NCBI RefSeq assembly: GCF_001653335.1
Contig: NZ_CP015079.1
Coordinates: 124,001 to 188,000 of the forward strand
Source: Nocardioides dokdonensis FR1436
GTDB lineage: Bacteria > Actinomycetota > Actinomycetes > Propionibacteriales > Nocardioidaceae
Reading direction: 5' to 3'
Length of the DNA stretch: 64,000 nucleotides
The translations under genes were made by a program, and so were the position numbers. The notes beneath the pieces were generated by a model. It had not been told where the DNA came from, did no database searches, and saw nothing but the letters and a program-made list of their open reading frames with translations. The first letter of the stretch is position 1. Every line of letters starts with the position of its first letter. Below are positions 1-7,828 of this stretch, in pieces.

Positions 1-24
1 CGTCTCACGTGTGTTCCCCTCTCG

Positions 25-1143
25 TCACCCCGGCCGGGGCGTGCGACGTGGAAACGTAACACGCGACAGTGACCATCTCCGTGGTCGTGACGGGACTCGC
101 ACCAGGGCGTCGCGCTCACGCGTGAGCGACCTCACGTCGCTGGTCAGGCGGGCGATCGCCACGCTCGCGGCGGCGAGCATCTCCCCGTCGTCGACCTCGT
201 CGGGGTGGCGGCGACCGCTCAGCTCACCCGGGGCCAGCAGGTCGAGGTCCCCCACCACGTCGAAGCCGCCGTCACGCAGCATCGCCGACGCACGCTCCCC
301 GCGGGCCACCAGGTCGGCCAGGGTCTCCTGCGAGGGTCGGAACTTCTCCCGGGAGGACGGCAGCACCCCGCCCTCCCCCAGGTAGCCGCGGATCCAGGTG
401 CCACGGTCCACGGCGGAGCGGAAGTCGTCGAGGTGCTTGTTGACGCGGCGCAGCAGCTCGACCTCGACCAGCCCGAGCGAGGCGTTGGCGGCCGACTCCG
501 GGACCTCCAGCCCCTCGTCCCCCTGCCCCAGGACGCCGAGGAAGCGGCGCAGCAGCTCGGCGGGCTCCGAGCGGCCGGGCGCCATCGGCAGCACGTGGAC
601 CCGGTCGTGCGGCAGCACCGCCCCCCAGCGCTCCAGCACGATGGCGAGGTCGAAGCTCGGCCAGCCCCACTCCCCCGTGTCCGCGCGCGCACCGTCGGGC
701 GGGTAGGCGTCGATGCGCCCACGGGCGCCGTTCTTGACCCACTCCTGCCAGCGCGAGATGAACAGGTCGGGCATCGCGCGGGCGGTGACCAGCACGTGCA
801 CCTCGGTGTCGGGCAGGTCGGCGACCACGCGGTGCACCTGCTCCACGGAGGCGGCGGCGAAGAACTCGTGGGAGATCAGCACGTCGCCCGGCCAGGCCAG
901 CGCCTCCTCCACCAGGTCGCGCCACGGATGCGCGGTGTCACCGGGGCGACGGGCCAGGCCCGGGTCCTCGCGGACGTCGAGGGAGGCCAGCAGGTGGCGA
1001 CGCCGCGCACCGGGCAGGAGCAGCCCGCGTCGGCGCAGCAGCGCGCGGTTGCCCCACAGCGCGTCCTGCAGGTACGTCGTACCCGTCTTGGGCAGCCCGA
1101 CGTGCAGGAAGACCCGCCGCGGCGCCGACCTCACGGTGCTCAT
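25..1143 (-). CDS. sulfotransferase family protein
   Basis: 372 aa. The N-terminus has the PAPS-binding loop typical of sulfotransferases (HVGLPKTGTTYLQ, about residues 14-26). These enzymes move a sulfonate group from PAPS to a hydroxyl or amine, often on a glycan; the acceptor cannot be told from sequence. No signal peptide or membrane segment is evident, so it is probably cytoplasmic. It is the last gene visible in a minus-strand series: it begins 10 bp after the stop of the small gene upstream and is probably co-transcribed with the LicD/methyltransferase gene and the second sulfotransferase. The operon could continue beyond the window edge. A GTG five codons in is an alternative start. 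Confidence 0.85.
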   Translation of the reverse strand: MSTVRSAPRRVFLHVGLPKTGTTYLQDALWGNRALLRRRGLLLPGARRRHLLASLDVREDPGLARRPGDTAHPWRDLVEEALAWPGDVLISHEFFAAASVEQVHRVVADLPDTEVHVLVTARAMPDLFISRWQEWVKNGARGRIDAYPPDGARADTGEWGWPSFDLAIVLERWGAVLPHDRVHVLPMAPGRSEPAELLRRFLGVLGQGDEGLEVPESAANASLGLVEVELLRRVNKHLDDFRSAVDRGTWIRGYLGEGGVLPSSREKFRPSQETLADLVARGERASAMLRDGGFDVVGDLDLLAPGELSGRRHPDEVDDGEMLAAASVAIARLTSDVRSLTRERDALVRVPSRPRRWSLSRVTFPRRTPRPG

Positions 1144-1153
1144 CGGGGACCGG

Positions 1154-1387
1154 TCACGTGACGGAGGGACCTGCGGGGTCGCTGACCCCGGCGCGGTACT
1201 TCTCGAGGAGCTCGAGCACCCTCGGGTCGTCGCTGTCGGCCAGCGGCACGAGCAGCTCGGCGACGAGGTCGGTCAGCTCGGCGACCCGCAGGTTCATCGA
1301 GCGGCACTCCTGCACCTCGGCCTCGAGCTCGCTGACGCGCCGGGCGAGACCGGCCTGGCCACGGTACTGACGGACGAGGTTCTTCAC
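1154..1387 (-). CDS. small coiled-coil protein, DUF6752-like
   Basis: 77 aa, GTG start. The start overlaps the stop of the LicD/methyltransferase gene in a GTGA arrangement, which suggests translational coupling. The sequence has a basic N-terminus (KNLVRQYRG) followed by heptad-like helices rich in Leu, Glu and Val (RRVSELEAEVQ, AELLVPLADSDDPRVLELLEKY). It resembles the short DUF6752 proteins I associate with sulfotransferase genes in Nocardioides; that family name is from memory. It may be a small oligomerising partner of the neighbouring enzymes, but no function is established. Confidence 0.7.
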   Translation of the reverse strand: MKNLVRQYRGQAGLARRVSELEAEVQECRSMNLRVAELTDLVAELLVPLADSDDPRVLELLEKYRAGVSDPAGPSVT

Positions 1388-2958
1388 TGAGGCCACTGGA
1401 CCACCAATCTGCAGAGGTACGGGGTCGCACCGGGGTCGGTCGGGCCGGGGCGCTCCCCGGCGAGGTCGTGCCGAGCCACCACGGTGCCACCCGAGGCCTC
1501 GACCTGGGCGACCAGGGCGTCCACGTCGATCGGGTGCACCCCGAGGGGGTTGCCGCCGGGGGCCGGGGCGGAGAGCACCTGGAGGTAGAGCCGGCCCTGG
1601 CCGCCCAGCGCCATCCGCGCCAGGCGCAGCAGGTTCGCGCGACCGTCGGCGTTGGTCGCGTCGGCGACGTGGCGGGCCAGCACGACCCGGGGGCCGGGTT
1701 CGCGTGAGAGCAGGGCGCCGGTGACGAGCGCCGAGCGGACCTCGGTCAGGTTGGCCCAGCGGAACGTCGCGGGCAGCCCGCGCCTGGCCAGCTTGCGCTG
1801 CTTGCGTGCGAACGCCCGTCGCGAGTAGTCGAGCCCGATCGCGTGCACGCCGTGCTTGGCCAGGAACGCGACGTCCGCCCCGGTGCCGCAGCCGACGTCG
1901 ACGGCCGTGGTGGCGTCGCGCTCGCGCCGGCGCACCCAGCGCACGAAGTCGCTCGGGCGCTCCTGGCTGCGTCCCTTGGCGCGGGAGTAGTAGGGGTCCC
2001 ACACCTCCTCGCGCTGCACCCGGGTGCCGCGGAACCAGCCGTTGAGGCGGCGCCGCGTGCCGGCGGGCGTCTCGAACTGGTAGGCCGGGTCGGGCACCCG
2101 CCACGACTCGCCGTACATCGCCGCGAGCAGGCGCTCGGGCCGGGCGGGCACGGGCAGGTCCCGGCCCTCGAGGCTCGCCGTGCCGAGCGGCCAGATCCAC
2201 TCCCGCTCGAAGGGATGGCCGACCTCGCCCATCAGGTAGAGCACGCCCTCGCGCAGGAAGCCGCCGAAGACGTCGAGCCCCCGGCGGGTGCCGTCGGACT
2301 CCTGGACGAAGATCTTGAACGCGAGACCGGAGTAGCGGGTGACCGGGTAGCCCATGTCGACCAGTGCGCGCTGGAGCCGGAAGGACTCGCGCACCACGTC
2401 GGCCGGGTGGTCGTGGGCGCTGACGTAGCCGAGGTCGGCGTCGGAGTCGTGGCCGATGAAGCCGCCCTGGCGGACCGCGCCGAGCAGCGTGCCGTAGGCG
2501 ATGAAGGCGTGCACGCCGGCGGAGCGCAGCGCGGTCAGGACGTCCTCGATGGAGTCCAGGAGCGGGTCGAGGTGCTCGGCGGAGCGGTCGGCGAAGAGCC
2601 GCATCAGCCGCATGCTCTTGTCGAGCCCCAGCGGGTTGCCCTGTCCGTCGGCGACCGTGATCCGTTGCTGGGGGTCGTCGGGCGCGCCCAGCACCACGTC
2701 CTCGGCGAAGAGCTCCGCCGAGGTGGCGTGGTCGACCAGCGACAGGCGGGTGCGACCGACGAGGTGCGGGCGCAGCGGCGCCGGCCATGCCCAGAAGCGC
2801 TCTGCGCCACGGGCGACGGTGTCGCGCTCCAGCCAGAACGAGCCGATGCGCTGCTCGTCGAAGACGAGGTCGACGGGGCGGTCCTGCGCGCCGCGCGGCA
2901 GGTCGACCCACACCCCGGTCTCGTCGGTCCGGGCGTCGAGCCCGTCCGGCGTGCTCAT
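1384..2958 (-). CDS. LicD-family protein fused to SAM-dependent methyltransferase
   Basis: 524 aa. Residues about 150-300 carry a LicD/fukutin-related nucleotidyltransferase core: AYGTLLGAVRQGGFIGHDSD, then the acidic DADLGY motif and later FKIFVQESDG and LDVFGGF. LicD proteins transfer phosphocholine or similar phospho-groups to surface glycans. Residues about 350-524 form a class I methyltransferase with the SAM-binding glycine motif VDVGCGTGAD. The ATG overlaps the stop of the upstream sulfotransferase (ATGA) and its own stop overlaps the next start (GTGA), so the series looks translationally coupled. The fusion suggests two modifications of one glycan, but donor and acceptor are unknown. 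Confidence 0.85.
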   Translation of the reverse strand: MSTPDGLDARTDETGVWVDLPRGAQDRPVDLVFDEQRIGSFWLERDTVARGAERFWAWPAPLRPHLVGRTRLSLVDHATSAELFAEDVVLGAPDDPQQRITVADGQGNPLGLDKSMRLMRLFADRSAEHLDPLLDSIEDVLTALRSAGVHAFIAYGTLLGAVRQGGFIGHDSDADLGYVSAHDHPADVVRESFRLQRALVDMGYPVTRYSGLAFKIFVQESDGTRRGLDVFGGFLREGVLYLMGEVGHPFEREWIWPLGTASLEGRDLPVPARPERLLAAMYGESWRVPDPAYQFETPAGTRRRLNGWFRGTRVQREEVWDPYYSRAKGRSQERPSDFVRWVRRRERDATTAVDVGCGTGADVAFLAKHGVHAIGLDYSRRAFARKQRKLARRGLPATFRWANLTEVRSALVTGALLSREPGPRVVLARHVADATNADGRANLLRLARMALGGQGRLYLQVLSAPAPGGNPLGVHPIDVDALVAQVEASGGTVVARHDLAGERPGPTDPGATPYLCRLVVQWPQ

Positions 2959-4082
2959 CGTCGGTCCTCCTGGAGGTTCTCGGTGTCCTGCGCCCGCCGC
3001 AGCAGCACGACCGCGTCGCGGACCAGGGCGTCGACGTCGTCGCGCGCCGGCCCGGACCCGGGCGTCCCGGCGCGGGCGGCGGCGTGGTCGTGCACGACCT
3101 GGGCGCAGCGCAGCACGTGCTCCGCCGGCGGGGGCGGGGCCTGCTCGGGGTGGCCGGACAGGTCGTCGGGCACCGGGAGGTCCGCCAGGTCCCCGACGAG
3201 CCCGACCCGCCCGTCGGCGACCAGGCCGCGCAGGACCTGGTTGCGCTCCCGGGCCCAGTGGGCGGCCCGGGCGTCGAGACGCGGCCGGTCCTGCTCGTCG
3301 CGCAACGGGGCGAGGACACCCCGGGCGAGGGGGCGCACCAGGCGCCGGTAGGTGCGTGGCGCCAGGTCGTCGAGGTGCGGGTTGGCGCGGCGCAGCCAGT
3401 CGCACGAGGCGTAGCCGAGCGACTCGTTGTCCGCGACCCCCTCGAGGTCGGCCACGTCCGGCTCGAGCCCGGTGGCCCGGGCGAAGCGGCGCCACAGCTC
3501 GTCCCGGGGCGCCGAGGACGGCGGCACGGTGATGACGTCGATGCCGGAGACCGCGGGCACCGACCACCGCTCGACGATCGTCGCGACGTCCTGGGCGCGA
3601 TGGAACGTGCGGTGGGCCCGTGAGGGGCGCTTGCGGGCGGGCACCGGGGCCTCGATGGCGCGCAGGTAGGCGGACCAGTCGTCGGTGCCGAGGTTGCGGG
3701 TGTAGGTCTGCCACTGGGCCGGCAGCACGCGGAACTGGTCGCGCACGGTCACCAGGACGCGGACGTCGAGCCCCTCGAGCGGCGCCAGGAAGGCCTCGAC
3801 GTGCCGCGGGCCGGCGAAGCTGAGGAACTCCATCGACACGACGCCGGTGTGGCCCTCCATCTGCTGCGCGGCCCGGGCGATCTTGTGCCATCGGCGCAGG
3901 TTGCGGCGCTCGTCCTGGGGCAGCTTGAGGACGTCGCGCACCGCCTTGGTCTGGCGCGCGAAACCACCCAGGAACTCCACACCGGTAGCGGCGATCTCGT
4001 CCTTGTTGCTACCCAGGACAGACTGCACGTAGCTGGTGCCGGTCTTCATGGCACCGATGTGCAGCACGACGCGGCGACCCAT
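2955..4082 (-). CDS. sulfotransferase family protein
   Basis: 375 aa from the second of two adjacent ATG codons, chosen because AGGGAG lies 4 nt upstream; the first ATG is one codon earlier and an in-frame extension to 4178 is possible but weak. The PAPS loop is HIGAMKTGTSYVQ near residue 7. It shares the core and later motifs (DNESLGYA near the C-terminal third) with the two other sulfotransferases in the window. It is the first gene of the minus-strand series of four and overlaps the LicD/methyltransferase start by 4 bp. A TAGCGT hexamer at 4127-4132 could be its -10 element. Acceptor unknown. Confidence 0.85.
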   Translation of the reverse strand: MGRRVVLHIGAMKTGTSYVQSVLGSNKDEIAATGVEFLGGFARQTKAVRDVLKLPQDERRNLRRWHKIARAAQQMEGHTGVVSMEFLSFAGPRHVEAFLAPLEGLDVRVLVTVRDQFRVLPAQWQTYTRNLGTDDWSAYLRAIEAPVPARKRPSRAHRTFHRAQDVATIVERWSVPAVSGIDVITVPPSSAPRDELWRRFARATGLEPDVADLEGVADNESLGYASCDWLRRANPHLDDLAPRTYRRLVRPLARGVLAPLRDEQDRPRLDARAAHWARERNQVLRGLVADGRVGLVGDLADLPVPDDLSGHPEQAPPPPAEHVLRCAQVVHDHAAARAGTPGSGPARDDVDALVRDAVVLLRRAQDTENLQEDRR

Positions 4083-4266
4083 CATTCTCCCTGCTCCTCG
4101 CGGCACCCTCGACCACGGCCGGCCACACGCTACGCCACGTCGTGCGCCGCGAGCACGAGACGAAACACGGGTTGTCACAGTAGCATCACCAGCACCGCTG
4201 GCCCCCTGAGCAACACCGCGGGGTCGGAGGCCTTCCCACCAGCGAGCACGTCAGGACGTCGTACCC

Positions 4267-6129
4267 ATGAGGCTCCACAGGATCGCACCCCCCCGGTCCG
4301 GTCGCCGACTCACGACCGCACTCCTCTCCAGCGCACTGTTGCTCGGCGCGGCCTCGACCCTGCCGAGCACGGCCGAGGCTCCCCCCGCCCGGTCGGCGGC
4401 GCAGCCGGCAGGTCCGCTGACCTTCCAGGTCAGCTCCTTCAACCTGCTCGGCGCCGGGCACACCGACGGCGCGAAGCCGCGACGCGGGTTCGACAAGAGC
4501 GAGGTCAGGCTGCGGCGCGCCATTGAGATCCTCGACCGCGAGAGCATCGACGTCGTCGGCTTCCAGGAGATGCACCAGGCGCAGTTCCAGAAGTTCACCG
4601 AGTGGGAGAGCGCCCGCTTCGGCCTCTACCCCGGCAGCCAGCTCGGCGCGGCCCCGATGCACAACTCGATCGCCTGGCGCACCGCGCAGTGGCAGGCCCT
4701 GCGCACCGAGTCGATCAAGATCCCCTACTTCAAGGGCAACGAGATCCGGATGCCGTACGTGCTGCTGCAGCACGTCGAGACCGGTCAGCAGGCCTGGTTC
4801 CTCAACGTCCACAACCCGGCCGACGCCCGGGGACCGGCCCAGAAGTGGCGGGACGAGGCGGTGCGACGCGAGAGCGCCCTGGTCAACCGTCTGCGCGCGC
4901 AGAGCCCCGGGGTCCCGGTCTTCTTCACCGGCGACATGAACGACCGCGAGGAGTTCTTCTGCCCCGCCGTCGGGCGCACCGAGCTCCAGGCCGCCAACGG
5001 CGGCGGCGCGGACGGCGACGTCTGCGAGCCACCCCCGGGCATGCGGGTGGACTGGCTGCTCGGCACCGCCCCCACCGTCTTCACCGGGTACGCCGCGCTG
5101 AGCGACGCGCTCGTGAAGAAGACCACCGACCACCCCGTGATCGTCGCCGACGCCGTCATCCCGAACGCGACCGTCCAGGCCTCCCCCATCGACCGGGTCG
5201 TGGTGCTGGCGGTCGAGGGGCTGCGCTCGTCCTCCCTCGACCTCGGTTCCGGTGCCTTCGGCCGCCTGGCGCAGGAGGGCGCCTCGACGCTCAACGCCCG
5301 CACCACGCTCGAGTCGACCTCGCCGCTGCCCAACGCGGTGTCGATGCTGACCGGACGGCGGGTGGACGCCGCTGCGCTGGGCCACGGCGTGGCCTACAAC
5401 AACGACCGTGGCGAGACCGTGCGCACGACCGCGGGACGCTACGTCTCGAGCATCTTCGACGTGGTGCACAACCAGGGCGGGCGCACCTACCTGGCCGCCA
5501 ACCGGAACCGCTTCGACATGGTCGACCGCTCGTGGGACGCCACCAACGGCGGACGGGACCCCTACGGCTTCGACGACGGGGCCGACAAGATCGACAAGTA
5601 CTTCCGCGGCGGCAACGACTACCGCCTCGTCGAGGACCTCCGGGCCCGCCTCGAGCGGCGTCCGGCCACGTTCACCTACGCCGAGCTGTCCAGCCTCGAC
5701 AAGGTGGGGCGCAAGCAGGGCTTCGCCTCCGAGCGCTACGCCAAGGCGCTGCGCCGGGTCGAGCGGATGGTGGGACGCACCCTCGACAGCATCTCGGGGT
5801 CCAGGAAGCTGGCCGGTCGCACGCTGCTGGTGGTCGCGGGCACCAACGGCGGGGTCGACGGCGCCGCTCGCGACGACGACCGCACCGGCAACTACACGGT
5901 GCCGCTGATGGTCTGGGGACCCGGCGTGGTGCCCGGCGCCGACCTCTACGACCTCAACCCCGAGTGGTCGGACCCCGGCAACCAGCAGGCGGGCTACGAG
6001 TCCCCGGCGCCGATCCACACCGGGATCGTGGCCAACCTGACGCTCTCCGTGCTGGGCCTGCCGCCGCTCCCGGGCAGCCTGATGAACAACACCCAGCGGT
6101 TCGCGGTGCTGGGCGGACCGCAGGGCTAG
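4267..6129 (+). CDS. secreted EEP-family phosphatase/nuclease fused to a degenerate phosphodiesterase domain
   Basis: 620 aa with an N-terminal signal peptide (residues about 1-38, hydrophobic TTALLSSALLLGAAS). Residues about 50-300 are an endonuclease/exonuclease/phosphatase domain with apparently intact catalytic motifs: SSFNLLG, GFQEMH, NVHNPAD, TGDMND and TDHPVI. Residues about 310-620 have the fold signature of the type I phosphodiesterase/alkaline phosphatase superfamily (VVVLAVEGLR, PNAVSMLTGR, GPGVVPG) but key metal ligands look replaced: DGLR is EGLR, DxxGH is DKVGR, and DHG is NGG. The N-terminal half is a paralogue of the protein at 7829-8944. Substrate unknown; an exported phosphoester or nucleic acid is plausible. 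Confidence 0.85.
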   Translation: MRLHRIAPPRSGRRLTTALLSSALLLGAASTLPSTAEAPPARSAAQPAGPLTFQVSSFNLLGAGHTDGAKPRRGFDKSEVRLRRAIEILDRESIDVVGFQEMHQAQFQKFTEWESARFGLYPGSQLGAAPMHNSIAWRTAQWQALRTESIKIPYFKGNEIRMPYVLLQHVETGQQAWFLNVHNPADARGPAQKWRDEAVRRESALVNRLRAQSPGVPVFFTGDMNDREEFFCPAVGRTELQAANGGGADGDVCEPPPGMRVDWLLGTAPTVFTGYAALSDALVKKTTDHPVIVADAVIPNATVQASPIDRVVVLAVEGLRSSSLDLGSGAFGRLAQEGASTLNARTTLESTSPLPNAVSMLTGRRVDAAALGHGVAYNNDRGETVRTTAGRYVSSIFDVVHNQGGRTYLAANRNRFDMVDRSWDATNGGRDPYGFDDGADKIDKYFRGGNDYRLVEDLRARLERRPATFTYAELSSLDKVGRKQGFASERYAKALRRVERMVGRTLDSISGSRKLAGRTLLVVAGTNGGVDGAARDDDRTGNYTVPLMVWGPGVVPGADLYDLNPEWSDPGNQQAGYESPAPIHTGIVANLTLSVLGLPPLPGSLMNNTQRFAVLGGPQG

Positions 6130-6147
6130 GTCCCTCGGGTCCCTGCC

Positions 6148-6153
6148 TAGACT
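6148..6153 (+). promoter_or_regulatory. probable -10 element for the sulfatase gene
   Basis: TAGACT lies 45 nt upstream of the sulfatase ATG in the 69-bp gap after the EEP gene. The implied leader of about 38 nt contains an AAGGAG ribosome binding site. No good -35 hexamer is visible. Confidence 0.4.
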
Positions 6154-6198
6154 CGACCCTCCCCACCCCCGCAGGACCCGCCAAGGAGCTGTGCACCC

Positions 6199-7824
6199 AT
6201 GTCCCCTCCGCCCAGGTACCGGCGGGTCCGGCCCCGGCGTCTCGGCGCCGCCGCCGTGGTCGCCGCGCTCACCCTGGCCGGGTGCACCTCCGGCGGCGGG
6301 TCGCCGGAGGACGGCGGCCCGGGGGCGGACCCGACCACGAGCCAGCCGCCCCGCAACGACGCCCGTCCCGGGCTGACCTCGGTGCGCGATCCGCGCCCCT
6401 CCGACCGGGTCCTGCCGCGCGGTGCCGGCGGCCGCGCCACGCCGACCCCGGTCGACTCCCCCGAGCAGCCGAACCTGCTGATGATCACCCTCGACGACGC
6501 AGCGTGGGGCGACATGGTGCACATGCCGCGGCTGCAGGAGCTGTTCGTCGACCAGGGGGTCACCCTGCGCAGCGCCCTGGCCCCCAACCCGATCTGCGTG
6601 CCCGCCCGCAGCTCGCTGCTGACCGGGCAGCACTCGCACAACCACGGCACCTGGAACACCACCCAGGACGCGGGTCACGGCCTGGACCGCCTCGACGACT
6701 CCAGCACCCTCCCGGTCTGGCTGCAGGAGGCCGGCTACGAGACGTTCTTCCTGGGCAAGTACCCCAACGGCTACACCGACGGCACCGTGGTGCCGCCCGG
6801 CTGGACGGGCTGGCGCGGTCTGGTCGACCCCACGACGTACAACTTCGTGCGCCCGACGGTGAGCATGGACGGGGTCGAGGAGCGGTTCGAGACCTACTCC
6901 ACGACCCTGCTCTCCGAGCAGAGCGACGCGCTGCTCAGCGACCCCGCCCGCGCCGACACGCCCTGGTACATGTGGCTCAACTACGTCGCCCCGCACCACG
7001 GCGGCCCCGACGCACCGGACGACCCGGCGGTGCTCTACCCCGACGACCCCGACCCGGTGAAGACCACGACCCCCGAGGACCGGGACGTCGACACCTTCTC
7101 CGACCTCGACCTGAGCGACGCGCCGAACATGTTCGAGGAGGACGTCAGCGACAAGGTGCTCGTCCGCTCCACCCAGCGCACCATCTCGCAGCAGCGGCGC
7201 GCCCAGATGCGCGAGGCGCACCAGCAGCGCGTCGAGTCGCTGCAGTCGGTGGACCGGGCCCTGGGACGGACCCTGGCGACCCTCGAGGACACCGGCCAGC
7301 TGGACCGCACCTACGTGGTGCTGACCTCCGACAACGGCTACACGCTGGGGGCGCACAACCTCGAGGGCAAGCTCTGGTACTTCAGCGAGCTCGTCGGCGT
7401 GCCGATGTACGTGCGCGGCCCCGGCCTGCCCGAGGGCGAGGTCAGCAGCACCCCGGTGACCAACGTCGACTGGGCGCCGACGTTCGCGGCGCTCGCGGGG
7501 GCCGAACCCACCTCCTCGGTCGACGGGGTCGACGTGCTGCCCTGGATCACCGGTGACGCCTCCCGTCGGGTGGTGCCGATCGAGGCCTACCCGGTCAAGC
7601 GGGGCAGCAAGCGGCTCTACCGAGGTGTCGTGGTGGGGCCCTGGACCTACGTGCAGGGCAGGTCCGGGCGTGCCGAGGCCTACTACCGCGAGGTCGACGA
7701 GTGGGAGCTGGAGAACCTCGCCGGGGATCCCCGCTACCGCGAGCAGGTCAGCGAGCTGAAGAAGCTGACGCGCAGCGCCGCCACCTGTGCCGGCGACGGG
7801 TGCCCGTCCACGTTCTACCGCTGA
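6199..7824 (+). CDS. lipoprotein sulfatase (arylsulfatase family)
   Basis: 541 aa. A lipoprotein signal ends in the lipobox LAGC, Cys29, so the protein is probably anchored outside the membrane. The sulfatase signature CVPARSSLLTG starts at Cys133, the residue expected to become formylglycine; the metal-binding LDD is at residues 98-100 and a TSDNGYTLGAH motif supplies further ligands. Such enzymes hydrolyse sulfate esters. An AAGGAG ribosome binding site supports the ATG. It is flanked by two EEP-family genes and lies within 6 kb of three sulfotransferases, so it may remodel or recycle a sulfated surface glycan, although this is inference. No formylglycine-generating enzyme gene is in the window. 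Confidence 0.9.
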   Translation: MSPPPRYRRVRPRRLGAAAVVAALTLAGCTSGGGSPEDGGPGADPTTSQPPRNDARPGLTSVRDPRPSDRVLPRGAGGRATPTPVDSPEQPNLLMITLDDAAWGDMVHMPRLQELFVDQGVTLRSALAPNPICVPARSSLLTGQHSHNHGTWNTTQDAGHGLDRLDDSSTLPVWLQEAGYETFFLGKYPNGYTDGTVVPPGWTGWRGLVDPTTYNFVRPTVSMDGVEERFETYSTTLLSEQSDALLSDPARADTPWYMWLNYVAPHHGGPDAPDDPAVLYPDDPDPVKTTTPEDRDVDTFSDLDLSDAPNMFEEDVSDKVLVRSTQRTISQQRRAQMREAHQQRVESLQSVDRALGRTLATLEDTGQLDRTYVVLTSDNGYTLGAHNLEGKLWYFSELVGVPMYVRGPGLPEGEVSSTPVTNVDWAPTFAALAGAEPTSSVDGVDVLPWITGDASRRVVPIEAYPVKRGSKRLYRGVVVGPWTYVQGRSGRAEAYYREVDEWELENLAGDPRYREQVSELKKLTRSAATCAGDGCPSTFYR

Positions 7825-7828
7825 GCGG

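Noticed and set aside
1..24. Possible feature at the left edge
   Set aside because: Only 24 bp before the sulfotransferase stop; nothing recognisable.
4186..7356. 1056-codon open frame antisense to the EEP and sulfatase genes
   Set aside because: It runs opposite to two genes with clear domains and has the Val/Gly/Arg-rich composition produced by the complement of GC-rich codons; no motif or start signal.
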